A stretch of 64,000 nucleotides of DNA from Candidatus Kuenenia stuttgartensis (GCA_945902075.1 CAMDMA010000003.1:69022-133021), one strand, 5' to 3'. Counted from the stretch's first letter, positions 8,296 through 17,821 are shown. The notes: a model not told the origin generated them from the letters alone. A program made the numbers and translations.

Positions 8296-9681
8296 ATGAT
8301 CGAACAGCGACTCCCGACATCAGCCCTCCTCGTCCGCACGTTTGTGTGCGTGATGCTTCTCGCAATTGGCGTTGGAATTGCCGTTGCGCTCTTTGCGACA
8401 AAGCCTGACGCCAGTCGGAACGCTGTCGCTGCCCCACCGCCAAGGATCGCGGTGCTGGCCATCGCGCCGATCGAGATCGAGCGCTCGGTGCAGGGCTACG
8501 GAAGCGCACGGGCGCTTGATAGTGCTGATGTGCCCGCGCGCGTGGGAGCGGTTGTCGCTTCGCTTGGCTCGCAATTTTCAGCCGGTGCTGCGGTCTCGAA
8601 AGGCGATGTACTCGTTGCACTTGATGCAAGCGACTTTGAGCGCCAGGTCGAGATTGCGCGCGAAGGGATTCGATCGATCGACGCGCAGATCGTTGTGGTT
8701 GAGACTCAGGAGGGTGCCGCGCGGCAGACGGCTGAACTCGTACGCCGCGAGCGCGATCTCGCGGAGACCGACTTGCAGCGCGTGGTGCGGGCTGCAGCAG
8801 AGGGTGCTGCCCAAGAGCGCGAGGTCGATCGCGCGCGCGGCGGTCTTCTTGCAGCGAACCGGGCTCTGATCGCCGCGGAGGACATGGTCGCAGGCATTCA
8901 GCCGCGGCTCGCATCGCTCGCTGCGCAAAAAGCACTCGAAAGCGCGCGGCTTGGCCTTGCCCAAAGTTCTGCGGAACGATGCATCATTCGCGCGCCTATC
9001 GCTGGAGTACTGCAGATGGCCGACCTCGAACCGGGTGAGTTTGTGCAGCCCGGCCAGACGGTTGCGAGAATCGTCGACCGCTCTCGCATCGAGGTTCCGC
9101 TTCGGATTCCGGCATCGAGTCGTGCGTTGGCACCTGTGGGTGCGCGCGTCGAAGTTCTCTCATCCGTCGCGGACCGAAGTCGCAGTCTTGCGCGGCTCGA
9201 CACGAATAATGCCGAGTCCCAAAGGGTTGTCGAGAGGCACAAAAACTGGATCGGGACCGTCGCCCGAGTACAGCCCGAGGATGATCCTGTGACCCGCACA
9301 GCCACTGTCCTTGTCGAGTTTGAGCAAGACCCAACCCGTACCGATGCCATCGCTCCCGGAGCCTTTGTCGAGGCGCGACTCTCGGACGGCCAGCGTGTGC
9401 CGCGAACGGTTCTCCCTCGTCGCGCCATTCGCGATCAGTTCGTGATGGTCGTTGAGAATGGCATCATTCGTGAGCGTCGTGTGACTGTGGACTTTGGTCA
9501 TGTTGGAGCGATCGCCTCTACCGGCATTGCCGACGTCGACTGGGCAGTGCTCGTCGAGGATCTTCCGACGGGTACGCTCATTGTGCTAGACGGATCTCGC
9601 AGCCTCGTTGAAGGTCAGCGCATTGAGCCTGTCATCGTGTCGGAGCCTGCGGCCGTGTCTGCGAAGGACACGCATCGATGA
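8296..9681 (+). CDS. RND efflux periplasmic adaptor (membrane fusion protein, HlyD/AcrA family)
   Basis: A 461-residue adaptor that links an inner-membrane RND pump to an outer-membrane channel. It has an N-terminal membrane anchor (residues about 12-34), a first lipoyl half (VPARVGAVVASLGSQFSAGA), a long coiled-coil hairpin (about 115-215), the second lipoyl half (IIRAPIAGVLQMADLEPGEFVQPGQ), and C-terminal beta-barrel and membrane-proximal parts. I chose ATG 8296 because it places the anchor at the N-terminus; the open frame upstream overlaps gatC. The stop overlaps the pump start by 4 bases. No TolC-type gene is adjacent, so the channel must be encoded elsewhere. Confidence 0.9.
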   Translation: MIEQRLPTSALLVRTFVCVMLLAIGVGIAVALFATKPDASRNAVAAPPPRIAVLAIAPIEIERSVQGYGSARALDSADVPARVGAVVASLGSQFSAGAAVSKGDVLVALDASDFERQVEIAREGIRSIDAQIVVVETQEGAARQTAELVRRERDLAETDLQRVVRAAAEGAAQEREVDRARGGLLAANRALIAAEDMVAGIQPRLASLAAQKALESARLGLAQSSAERCIIRAPIAGVLQMADLEPGEFVQPGQTVARIVDRSRIEVPLRIPASSRALAPVGARVEVLSSVADRSRSLARLDTNNAESQRVVERHKNWIGTVARVQPEDDPVTRTATVLVEFEQDPTRTDAIAPGAFVEARLSDGQRVPRTVLPRRAIRDQFVMVVENGIIRERRVTVDFGHVGAIASTGIADVDWAVLVEDLPTGTLIVLDGSRSLVEGQRIEPVIVSEPAAVSAKDTHR

Positions 9682-12600
9682 TTCATACGCTCGTTGATTT
9701 CTGCGTACGTCGCAGCGTTCCGGTGACGCTACTGATGTGGACGCTCCTCATCGGCGGTGCCGTCGCGCTCGCCTCGATGCGTCGAGAGTTCTTTCCAGAA
9801 ACTGCGCCACAGGCGGCACGAATCGTACTTGTGTATCCCGGAGCCTCGCCGAAGGAAATCGAGGAGTCGATGGCGCGCAAGATCGAGGATCGCGTTGTCG
9901 ACGTTGAGGGCGTCGACCGAGTCGAAACGCGGCTCTCAGAAGGTACTGGCGGAATCACCGTCAAGCTAAAGCCCGGCTTCGACAGCGAGAAGGCAATCGA
10001 GGATATCCGTCTCGCGATCGAGCAGATCAACGATTTGCCACCCGAGGCTGAGCGGGTACGAGTATTCGACTTCAAGCCCAACTTTCCGACCATCATGGTG
10101 ACGGTGGCAAGCGATGCAGGAGAGGAGTACATCAAGCGCGAGCTTCGGCATATTCGCGACGACCTCAAATCGATTGATGGCATGGGAACGCTTGTTGAGA
10201 TTGGCCTACGCCCGCGTGAGATCCATGTCGATGTCGATCCCACAGCACTGCTTCGCCATGGAATCCGCCTCTCTGCGGTTGCGGATCTTGTGACTGCATC
10301 GATGGCTGAGGTTCCCGGTGGCACGGTGCGAACCGACGCAGCAAACCTCAGTGTGCGCACGATCGGAAGTACTGAGGATGTCGAGGCGATTCGCGGCATT
10401 GTTCTCAAGAGTGCAGCTGACGGGTCGAGCCTGCGGCTTGGGGAGATTGCGGATGTGCATGAAAATTTTGACGACGTCCCCCAGGTGAGGCGTTTCGGTG
10501 GGAAGCCCGCAGCGACGCTTGTTGCATTCAAAGAGGGCGATCAAGATGCGGTCGAAATTGCTGAGATTGTTCGCGGTTACGTCGCAGGGCGCAACGGAGA
10601 ACCCCCGCGAAATGGTCTCCGCGAGCGGGTACTCGCGACCGCATGGGAGCGCGGTTACATAGTCGGCCAATCGCGTCCTTCGATCGACGGGGTGCTTTCG
10701 CAACACAACGATCTTGCACGCATCATTGAAGGTCGCTTCGAGCTGCTTTCTACCAATGCCTTGCAGGGCGCGGTGCTCGTACTTCTTGTGCTCCTACTCG
10801 GACTCAATCGAACCGCAAGTTTCTGGGTGATGGTTGGAATTGTGATCGCAGTTGCCTGCACGCTGATGTTTATGCAGGTGACAGGCGTGACGCTCAATCT
10901 CATCACGATGTTCGGGCTTCTCATTGTGCTTGGCATGCTCGCGGATGACGCGATCGTTATGAGTGAGAACATTCTCAAGCGACATAAAGAACTCGGTGAG
11001 CCACCGCTCGTCGCAGCGGTGAATGGCGTGACCCAGGTATTTTGGCCAGTGGTCGGCAGCGTGACGACGACCATTGTGGCGTTTGTTCCGCTTGTCTTTA
11101 TTAAGGGAAACATCGGCGAACTCCTGGGAAATTTGCCGGTGGTCGTACTGATTGCGCTTGTCTCGAGTCTGTTTGAGGCGAGCTTCATGATGCCGAACCA
11201 CATGGCACACGCGCTAGCTCGCGAGGAACGCAGGGTCGCGCGGGGAGGTTCGCGCATCGATCGATTCCTCAAGCCGCTGGCAGATCGACGCGAGCGCGGG
11301 ATTGAGGCTTTGCTCCGCGGTTATGAGCGTGCGGTGCGCTGGTGCCTTCGCGAGCGCTACATCGTTCTTTCGGCCACGCTCGCAGTGCTCGTTGGCTCGG
11401 CTGGCATGATTCTTGGTGGAAGACTTCCATTTGTTTTTCTTCCTGCTGATGACACTGAGACCGTCATTGTTGATTTTCAACTGCCAATCGGCTCAACCAT
11501 GGAGCAGACGACAGCGGTCGCCAAGCGGATCGAAAATGCAGCGCGGGCGCAGACGGAAGTGCAAGCACTTACTTCGAGTCTTGGAAGCTCAGTCGACTTT
11601 GAGACTGGGGCAACCAATGCAGCGGCCACGCACATCGGACAGATCTTCATTGAGTTGTCGCCAGTCGAGACACGTAATCGCAGAAGTGCTGAGGTCATCG
11701 ACGCCATTCGCCTCGCGGCAGGTGTTCTCGATGAGGTCGAAACAGTGAAGTTTCAAGAGGTCTCTGGCGGCCCGGCGGGCGCAGATCTTTCGTACGAAGT
11801 GCGTGGTTCTGATGACGCGCTCGTCGACGAAGCAGTTGCGCGTATCAAGGTTGCACTCGGCGGATTCGCGGGTGTAAAGGACATTTCTGATGACGCTGAT
11901 GATGCGCAGCGCGAACTTCGAATTTCGCTCACGCCGCAGGCACTTGCGATGGGATTTACCACGGCGGATGTTGCGCGTCAGATCAGAACATCGGTGGTCG
12001 GTGTCGAGGCGCATACCTTTAGTGCCGAGCGCGAAGATGTTGACGTGCGTGTGCAGTTCGATGAGCACTCGCGTCGGCGACTTGCAACGCTTGAGGCGAT
12101 GTGGCTCGTTGGCCCGCAGGGCGCGGCCATTCCGCTCGTGGAGCTCGCGCGCGTCACCGAGGGCCGGGGCTACGCGACGATTCGCCGCGTGGACCGTGAA
12201 CGCACGGTGACGGTGAGTGGCGACTGTGATGACGACACAAATCCAGAGATCGTGGCGACTTCAATCGCGCCAGAGATTTCGGCGATTGCCGCGTCGCTGC
12301 CCGGCGTCAAGATTGGCGCGGCGGGCAGGCAAAAAGATCTGATCGATGCATTCTCAAACTTTCCACTTGCAATGGCCGCCGCATTTCTTGGCATCTACGT
12401 GATTCTTGCGTGGCTCTTCGAGAGCTATCTGCAACCACTTGCTGTCATGCTCGCCATTCCCTTCGGCCTGATCGGTATTGTCTGGGGCCATCTGCTCCTT
12501 GGCTTTGATCTCACCTTCTTGTCGATCATCGGATTCGTCGCGCTTGCGGGAGTTGTTGTGAACAACTCGCTCATCCTCGTGGAGTTCTCGAACGAGTTGC

Positions 12601-12911
12601 GGGAGAAGGGGCGATCGCTTTCAGATTCACTGGCGAATGCGGGGCGTTTGCGTCTGTTGCCTATTCTGCTCACGACCGTGACGACACTCGCCGGTTTGGC
12701 GCCACTGATGCTGGAGCAGAGTTTTCAGGCACGCTTCTTGATCCCGATGGCGATTTCTCTCGTCTTTGGGCTCATGAGTTCCACGGTTCTGACGCTGTTT
12801 GCGTTGCCCGCGACGATGGTTGCGATCGACGATGTCATCCGACTTTTTAAGCGTCTCTGGAATGGGCACTGGACGACTGAGGCGCAGCCGGAGCCAACGT
12901 CGAATCGGTGA
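9678..12911 (+). CDS. RND efflux transporter permease (AcrB/MMPL-type HAE family)
   Basis: A 1077-residue proton-driven inner-membrane pump with the standard two-fold repeat: TM1 (about 15-35), a large periplasmic loop, TM2-6 (about 355-500), TM7 (about 560-580), a second loop, and TM8-12 (about 890-1050). The relay region in TM4 reads GMLADDAIVMSENI, keeping the Asp-Asp pair. The loop motif PGASPKEIEESMARKIED is a family hallmark. It is coupled to the adaptor by an ATGA overlap. Substrate range is not predictable; the family covers drugs, metals and lipids. Lack of Cys/Met-rich motifs argues against a metal pump. Confidence 0.93.
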   Translation: MIHTLVDFCVRRSVPVTLLMWTLLIGGAVALASMRREFFPETAPQAARIVLVYPGASPKEIEESMARKIEDRVVDVEGVDRVETRLSEGTGGITVKLKPGFDSEKAIEDIRLAIEQINDLPPEAERVRVFDFKPNFPTIMVTVASDAGEEYIKRELRHIRDDLKSIDGMGTLVEIGLRPREIHVDVDPTALLRHGIRLSAVADLVTASMAEVPGGTVRTDAANLSVRTIGSTEDVEAIRGIVLKSAADGSSLRLGEIADVHENFDDVPQVRRFGGKPAATLVAFKEGDQDAVEIAEIVRGYVAGRNGEPPRNGLRERVLATAWERGYIVGQSRPSIDGVLSQHNDLARIIEGRFELLSTNALQGAVLVLLVLLLGLNRTASFWVMVGIVIAVACTLMFMQVTGVTLNLITMFGLLIVLGMLADDAIVMSENILKRHKELGEPPLVAAVNGVTQVFWPVVGSVTTTIVAFVPLVFIKGNIGELLGNLPVVVLIALVSSLFEASFMMPNHMAHALAREERRVARGGSRIDRFLKPLADRRERGIEALLRGYERAVRWCLRERYIVLSATLAVLVGSAGMILGGRLPFVFLPADDTETVIVDFQLPIGSTMEQTTAVAKRIENAARAQTEVQALTSSLGSSVDFETGATNAAATHIGQIFIELSPVETRNRRSAEVIDAIRLAAGVLDEVETVKFQEVSGGPAGADLSYEVRGSDDALVDEAVARIKVALGGFAGVKDISDDADDAQRELRISLTPQALAMGFTTADVARQIRTSVVGVEAHTFSAEREDVDVRVQFDEHSRRRLATLEAMWLVGPQGAAIPLVELARVTEGRGYATIRRVDRERTVTVSGDCDDDTNPEIVATSIAPEISAIAASLPGVKIGAAGRQKDLIDAFSNFPLAMAAAFLGIYVILAWLFESYLQPLAVMLAIPFGLIGIVWGHLLLGFDLTFLSIIGFVALAGVVVNNSLILVEFSNELREKGRSLSDSLANAGRLRLLPILLTTVTTLAGLAPLMLEQSFQARFLIPMAISLVFGLMSSTVLTLFALPATMVAIDDVIRLFKRLWNGHWTTEAQPEPTSNR

Positions 12912-12944
12912 GGATGATCAAGCACCCACGCTACACTCGACGTT

Positions 12945-13910
12945 ATGAAAATTCCGAAGGACCAATTCGTCGTCGGTGTCGACCTCGGTGGAACCAACAT
13001 GCAGATCGGTGTCGTTGGTGCCGACGGTCGCATGGTCGGGCGGTGTAAGCGCAAGACCAAAGCCAACGAGGGTCGCGATGCCGTGGTGCGGCGACTTGTG
13101 GAAGGCGTGCACCGCGCGCTTGACGATGCGAAGGTTTCGCGCGACAAGCTCTTCGGAGTTGGCGTCGGTGCGCCTAGCGCGGTTGACTGTGAGAAGGGCA
13201 TCGTGATCAAGGCGGGAAACCTCGGCTGGGAAAACGTGCCGCTCCGTGAGATTCTGACGAAGGAACTGCGTTGTCCGGTCGTGCTCGACAATGATGTCAA
13301 TGTCGCTGCATGGGGTGAGGTTCAACTCGGTGCCGCGCGTGGACGCGAAAATGTGCTTGCGGTGTGGGTCGGTACGGGCGTTGGTGCTGGGCTCGTTCTC
13401 AAGGGCGAACTTTGGCGCGGGCCGCGTCACACTGCCGGCGAAATCGGCCATGTGGTGCTTTTCCCCGGCGGCCAGCCAGGCTTCATGACCGTGGAGGATG
13501 TCTGTTCGCGTACGGGCATCGTGAATGCGCTGAGACGTCTGATGCCGATGTACCCCGAGAGCGCGCTGCACAAGCTCATTGCGGAGAAGGCGGACGACGC
13601 TGGATCGATCGGCTCGTCGACGATCGCGCGTGCGTACGCCCGCGAGGACGAACTCGTGCGAAAGGTCGTCGACAAAAGCGCTGATTTCCTAGGTATCGCC
13701 ATTGCGAACATCGTCACCATGCTGTCTATCGACTGCGTGGTACTCGGAGGCGGCGTGACCGAAGCTTTGGCTGAACCTTTCGTCGCACGCGTGCAGCGCA
13801 GTTTTGAGCGCACCGTGTTTCCCTCTACGCTTCGGAAGACTGAGATTCTCGCGAGCGTACTCAACGATGAGGCTGGTGTACTCGGCGCCGCAATGCTTCT
13901 CACCGCGTGA
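12945..13910 (+). CDS. ROK family sugar kinase (glucokinase-like)
   Basis: A 321-residue kinase of the ROK family, which usually phosphorylates glucose or N-acylhexosamines in the cytoplasm. It has the phosphate-binding motif VGVDLGGTNMQIGVV at the N-terminus, the LDNDVNVAAWGE substrate region with catalytic Asp, and HTAGEIGHVVL with the sugar-binding Glu-His. The canonical ROK zinc site CxCGxxGCxE is missing: the corresponding stretch reads FPGGQPGFMTVEDVCSR with a single Cys. Some glucokinases lack this motif, so activity is still plausible, but the substrate is uncertain. The stop overlaps the next gene's GTG start. Confidence 0.88.
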   Translation: MKIPKDQFVVGVDLGGTNMQIGVVGADGRMVGRCKRKTKANEGRDAVVRRLVEGVHRALDDAKVSRDKLFGVGVGAPSAVDCEKGIVIKAGNLGWENVPLREILTKELRCPVVLDNDVNVAAWGEVQLGAARGRENVLAVWVGTGVGAGLVLKGELWRGPRHTAGEIGHVVLFPGGQPGFMTVEDVCSRTGIVNALRRLMPMYPESALHKLIAEKADDAGSIGSSTIARAYAREDELVRKVVDKSADFLGIAIANIVTMLSIDCVVLGGGVTEALAEPFVARVQRSFERTVFPSTLRKTEILASVLNDEAGVLGAAMLLTA

Positions 13911-15049
13911 ATTCCATGACTTGCACACTCGCTGCTGCCATCACCTGTCTTCGCCGGATCGCGCCACTTGAACTCGCGGAGTCGTGGGATCGCGTGGGTC
14001 TACTTGTGGAGGGTGATGGCCGAGCGATCGCGCGCGTGCTCCTCGCGATCGATGTGACACCTGCTGTGCTCGAGGAGGCGCAATCGATCCGGGCGGATCT
14101 GATCGTTGGGTATCACCCGCTGTTGTTCAAACCGCTCGAGCGCCTTGATGGTGCGACGTGGCAGGGTCGCGTCGCGCTTAATGCTGTGCGCGCTGGAATC
14201 GCGATCTACTCTCCGCACACCGCCCTCGATGCGGTTGAGGGTGGTATCAACGACTGGCTTGTTGAAATCATGGGCGACGGGCGCGCAACCGAGGTGGCCG
14301 CGTTGCAACCGTCGAATCGCTTTGGCGGCAACACGCACCGAATCGTTGCGTTTGTCCCGGAATCTGCGGTTGACGAAGTACGCACCGCGCTGGCCGAGGC
14401 GGACGCGGGACGCATTGGCGCGTATTCACACTGCTCGTTTACGACGCGAGGAGAGGGTACGTTTTTCGGCCACTCTGGTACCCAGCCGACCGTTGGTAGG
14501 GAGGGACACCTTGAGCGCGTGCAGGAAATCCGGCTAGAGATGGCTTTCCACAAGCGAAATCTACGCGCGGTCGTCGCAGCTTTGCATGCGGCGCATCCAT
14601 ACGAAGAGCCTGCGTTCGATCTTCTCGCGCTCGACCCAATTCCAGCGGCGCCGCGCGTTGGAGCTGGGCGGATTGCATCCTTTGAAACGCCAGCGACGGT
14701 CGAGGAAATTGCGCGAAAGCTCGAACAGCAGCTGGCTTGCGGCCGAATCGAGCGGACCCGAGGTTCGGTCGGTCCCTCGCCCGCATCACGCCACCGAAAG
14801 TTCGCGGTGTGCGCAGGTAGCGGTGCGAGCCTTCTCGATGTGGCTGCGGCCCAGGGCGCCAGTCTGTTTCTGACTGGCGAGATGTCTCACCATGACGTTC
14901 TGCGCGCCCATGCTCTTGGTCTTGAGATTCTCCTCGCGGGGCATACCAACACCGAGCGCGGCTACCTGCCGCGGCTCGCAACGGCGATGGAGTCGAGTGG
15001 CCTTTCTGTCCTCATTTCCACTGCCGACCGCGATCCGCTCGTTCGCTGA
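13907..15049 (+). CDS. Nif3-like dinuclear metal-binding protein (YqfO/YbgI family)
   Basis: A 380-residue member of the Nif3/GTP cyclohydrolase I type 2-like family, toroidal hexamers with a di-metal centre and no firmly established function. Residues about 60-75 (LIVGYHPLLFKPL) and the C-terminal GEMSHHDVLRAHALG and GHTNTERGYL supply the metal-binding His and Glu residues. The long form carries a central PII/CutA-like insert (about 140-225), ending in HPYEEPAFDLLAL. The start is GTG 13907, overlapping the kinase stop (GTGA); ATG 13916 is an alternative. A 7-bp dyad (15052-15068) follows the stop. Confidence 0.9.
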   Translation: MNSMTCTLAAAITCLRRIAPLELAESWDRVGLLVEGDGRAIARVLLAIDVTPAVLEEAQSIRADLIVGYHPLLFKPLERLDGATWQGRVALNAVRAGIAIYSPHTALDAVEGGINDWLVEIMGDGRATEVAALQPSNRFGGNTHRIVAFVPESAVDEVRTALAEADAGRIGAYSHCSFTTRGEGTFFGHSGTQPTVGREGHLERVQEIRLEMAFHKRNLRAVVAALHAAHPYEEPAFDLLALDPIPAAPRVGAGRIASFETPATVEEIARKLEQQLACGRIERTRGSVGPSPASRHRKFAVCAGSGASLLDVAAAQGASLFLTGEMSHHDVLRAHALGLEILLAGHTNTERGYLPRLATAMESSGLSVLISTADRDPLVR

Positions 15050-15051
15050 GC

Positions 15052-15068
15052 CAGATCGCACCGATCTG
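15052..15068. repeat. 7-bp inverted repeat after the nif3-like gene
   Basis: CAGATCG (15052-15058), CAC, CGATCTG (15062-15068) is a perfect dyad starting 2 bases after the stop. No T-run follows, so it is at best a weak or factor-dependent 3' end. Confidence 0.4.
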
Positions 15069-15118
15069 CAGGACCGCCCGTCAGACTTTCAAATTCTCGC
15101 GAACTTCGCACGACAAGG

Positions 15119-15147
15119 TTGAAACGTCAGTCAAAGAGGACGACTAT
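15119..15147 (+). promoter_or_regulatory. Possible sigma-70 type promoter for phoH
   Basis: TTGAAA (15119-15124) is separated by 17 bases from GACTAT (15142-15147), about 50 bases before the phoH start. The -35 is good and the -10 is mediocre. A strong ribosome site AGGAGG follows at 15186-15191. Confidence 0.25.
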
Positions 15148-15197
15148 CTACATAGTGTCACCCATCTCAGCGCAGTTCCAGCCATAGGAGGGCTCGC

Positions 15198-16712
15198 ATG
15201 CTGAACGAGAACCGCACGGACGCCACGTTCGAAGGCACTCCCGCAACCACTTCCGCCTCAACTGACGGGGGGAAGGGTGTAGAAAAGAACGCACCCAAGG
15301 CGGCGCCGAAGCCCGCATCGGGTCGCGCAACGGCCGCCACGCGTAAGCACTTTGTCCTCGACACCAACGTTCTGCTTCATAACGCAGGCTCGATCTTCAA
15401 GTTTGCCGAGCACGAGGTCGTCATCCCCCTCGCGGTGATTGAGGAACTCGACAGTTTCAAGAAAAACAACGACGAGACCGGCCGCAACGCGCGCCAGGTC
15501 ACCCGCGCGCTTGATCGACTGCGCGGGCAAGGGGCGCTCTTTGAAGGCGTCATCTGGAACGAGCAGGGTGGTTCAATCCGGGTGGCCCGCTACACGCCCG
15601 CCGCGGACTTTGCGCTTGATCTTGATAAGGCCGACAACCGCATCCTCGGCGTTGCCCATGAGCTCCACAGCGGTGGCAAACACACGACCTTCATCTCGAA
15701 GGACATCAACGCGCGCGTCAAGAGCGACGCATTGGGCATTCCGGCGGAGGACTTCGAGCACGATCATATTGCGAGCGACTTTCTACACGCGGGTTATGTC
15801 GTTGCCAAGGTTCCTGGCGAGATCATCGACGAGCTCTACGACGAGCGCCAAATCCGTATCGAACGACTCGCGGAGTATGAGGCGCACGCGCCGGACGGCG
15901 GGCATGTCGTTCCAATCGACGCCGTCGCCAACCAGTTCGTGATGCTGATCGATGAAGCGGATGAGCATCACACTGGACTCGCACGAATCCTCGCTGATAC
16001 AGGCGTGGCGATTCCCGTCACTGGGCCGCGCAAACCCGTTTATGGAATCATGGGGCGCAACGTCCAACAGACCATGGCGCTCGAACTCCTGCTAGATGAC
16101 GACGTGAAGATCGTGACGCTTACTGGCCCTGCAGGGACCGGAAAGACACTTCTCGCGATCGCTGCTGGCCTTCACAAGACGATCAAGGAGGAGCGCTTCG
16201 ACAAGCTTCTGACTGCGCGCCCAATCATGCCGCTCGGCCGCGACATTGGCTACCTCCCCGGTGATAAGGACGAGAAGCTTGCAATGTGGATGCAGCCGAT
16301 CTTCGACAACATCACCTATCTGCTTTCGACCCGCGGAAGCCACGTCGATGAGCGCCCCGAGAGCCGTACGGCTGAGCAGCGACTTGATCAACTGATGGCG
16401 ACGGGCCGGGTGGTGATGGAGCCGCTGACCTACATCCGTGGCCGCTCCATTCCGCATCAGTTCATGATCGTGGACGAGGCGCAAAACCTCTCGCCCCACG
16501 AGATCAAGACGATTGTCTCTCGCGTCGGCGACGGAACAAAAATCGTCCTCTGCGGCGACATCCTGCAGATCGATAATCCCTATTTAGACGCCCAATCCAA
16601 CGGTCTCGCCCACTGCATCGAGCGGATGAAGGGTCAGCGGATCGCTGGGCATGTGTCACTCTCAAAGACCGAAAGATCAAATTTGGCGAGTTTGGCGGCG
16701 GAAATTCTCTAG
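15198..16712 (+). CDS. PIN domain-PhoH fusion protein (PhoH2-type RNA helicase/ATPase)
   Basis: A 504-residue two-domain protein. After a disordered N-terminus (1-48), residues about 50-195 form a PIN ribonuclease domain with acidic sites in VLDTNVLLHN, PLAVIEELDSFK and DKADNRIL. Residues about 270-500 are the PhoH ATPase, with Walker A GPAGTGKTLLAIAA near residue 308 and Walker B FMIVDEAQNLSPHE near 425. This PIN-PhoH layout is known in mycobacterial PhoH2, an unwinding ribonuclease. It is cytoplasmic and probably involved in RNA turnover. The ATG is fixed by AGGAGG 6 bases upstream. A structured region and an intrinsic terminator follow. Confidence 0.93.
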   Translation: MLNENRTDATFEGTPATTSASTDGGKGVEKNAPKAAPKPASGRATAATRKHFVLDTNVLLHNAGSIFKFAEHEVVIPLAVIEELDSFKKNNDETGRNARQVTRALDRLRGQGALFEGVIWNEQGGSIRVARYTPAADFALDLDKADNRILGVAHELHSGGKHTTFISKDINARVKSDALGIPAEDFEHDHIASDFLHAGYVVAKVPGEIIDELYDERQIRIERLAEYEAHAPDGGHVVPIDAVANQFVMLIDEADEHHTGLARILADTGVAIPVTGPRKPVYGIMGRNVQQTMALELLLDDDVKIVTLTGPAGTGKTLLAIAAGLHKTIKEERFDKLLTARPIMPLGRDIGYLPGDKDEKLAMWMQPIFDNITYLLSTRGSHVDERPESRTAEQRLDQLMATGRVVMEPLTYIRGRSIPHQFMIVDEAQNLSPHEIKTIVSRVGDGTKIVLCGDILQIDNPYLDAQSNGLAHCIERMKGQRIAGHVSLSKTERSNLASLAAEIL

Positions 16713-16935
16713 ATTTGAACCGGGGTTGGTGTACAGTCGATCCGCCCCGGTTTACATCGGGGTCCGCAGGACACCAAACCGGCGAGAGGCTTTCTGAACG
16801 GACCGTTCGGATGTGTCCTCGTCGCACGGCACACGTGGAACCGCCAGCGTCGCGAAATCGACGTAGGCGGAAAGGAAGCGCCAACGCTCTTGAATCCAGG
16901 AAACTGGAACCTCGAGAGCGTTGGCGTCTTTTTCG
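16713..16935 (+). ncRNA. Candidate structured RNA or long structured 3' UTR after phoH
   Basis: These 223 bases between phoH and the terminator are rich in dyads. CCGGGGTTGGTGT (16720-16732) pairs with ACACCAAACCGG (16771-16782), leaving a one-base size mismatch. Inside it, CCCCG (16745-16749) pairs with CGGGG (16758-16762). AACGG/CCGTT occurs around 16797-16807. The 3' end is a 12-bp terminator stem enclosing a small GAAA-tetraloop hairpin (TCCAG 16895-16899 with CTGGA 16904-16908). No open frame here looks real. It may be a free small RNA or only a phoH 3' UTR. It does not match 6S, SRP, tmRNA or RNase P signatures I know. Confidence 0.4.
16879..16933 (+). terminator. Strong intrinsic terminator after phoH
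   Basis: CGCCAACGCTCT (16879-16890) pairs perfectly with AGAGCGTTGGCG (16915-16926), followed by TCTTTTT (16927-16933). The loop contains a second small hairpin with a GAAA tetraloop. The T-run is on the plus-strand side only. Confidence 0.88.
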
Positions 16936-17002
16936 ACTTGCACATCGACTTGCACCGTGAGCGCTGTCCAAACTCAGCGGCAATGTGCGCGCGTGGAGCG
17001 GA

Positions 17003-17821
17003 TTACTTGCGCTCGCCGAACATTGCGGCAATGCGGAAGGCGATCTTCAAGGACTCGAGGTAAACCCACGCGAGGGTCACGATCAGTCCGAACGCGAGCA
17101 TCCATTCCATCGACTTTGGTGCACCAGCGGCGACCGCTTCGTCAATCTGCGCGAGATCGACGAGTAGCCACAACGATGCGAGCAACAAAATCGCGGCATT
17201 GATACCGAGACCAATCCATGCCGAAGTTCCGCCGTCGAAGGCAGAACCGAGATTCATGAACGGAACCGAAATGCCAAAGAGGCTGATCACGAAGCAGACA
17301 AGCATCGAGAGTATGACGCCGAGTGTGACGACGCTCAGCACCGACTGGAATCGCGGACCAGCACGAATGATGCCAAATGTGTGGAGCGCGAGCATCGAAG
17401 CCATCAGGCTGCCGGTGATGATGAACGCTTGGAGCGCGAGGCCGCCTGGGACAACGATTCCCTGCGCCTTCAGCATTCCCTCGAGCCCGAAGCTCAGGGC
17501 ACCGAGGAAGACGCCCTGCGTGATCGAGTAGATCGGGGCGCCGATCATCGCAACCTTCGGCGATGCCATCATCGCGAAGAAGAGAATCAGCGAGATCACC
17601 ATCGAGGCGATTGCGCTGATCCAGAGGATTGACGGGTAGGTCGTCACAAGCGAGTACCCAATGGCACCTGCACCGACCGCGAGGATCGTGCAGAAGCCCG
17701 TCTTGGCCATCACGCCTTGAACGGTCGCGGTGTTGGTGCGGACAGCGCCGCCTGATTCCGCAAAGATGCGGTCAAGCGATGTGTTGGAAAGAACGGGATT
17801 GGAAGAAGAGAGGAGGGACAT
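17003..17821 (-). CDS. Bax inhibitor-1/YccA family membrane protein
   Basis: A 272-residue integral membrane protein of the TMBIM/BI-1 family, some members of which are pH-sensitive calcium leak channels. The N-terminus SSNPVLSN matches the bacterial subgroup, and six to seven transmembrane helices span residues about 40-260 (including IGAPIYSITQGVFLGALSF, a conserved BI-1 stretch). The C-terminal helix contains the usual Asp in LLVDLAQIDEAV and ends EWMLAFGLIVTLAWVYLE. It is the last gene of a minus-strand run. The function in bacteria is not settled. Confidence 0.9.
   Translation of the reverse strand: MSLLSSSNPVLSNTSLDRIFAESGGAVRTNTATVQGVMAKTGFCTILAVGAGAIGYSLVTTYPSILWISAIASMVISLILFFAMMASPKVAMIGAPIYSITQGVFLGALSFGLEGMLKAQGIVVPGGLALQAFIITGSLMASMLALHTFGIIRAGPRFQSVLSVVTLGVILSMLVCFVISLFGISVPFMNLGSAFDGGTSAWIGLGINAAILLLASLWLLVDLAQIDEAVAAGAPKSMEWMLAFGLIVTLAWVYLESLKIAFRIAAMFGERK

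Noticed and set aside
16855-16885. SRP (4.5S) RNA-like sequence GGCGGAAAGGAAGCG
   Set aside because: The flanking bases do not form the helix 8 pairing needed for SRP RNA; the match is a short purine-rich coincidence.
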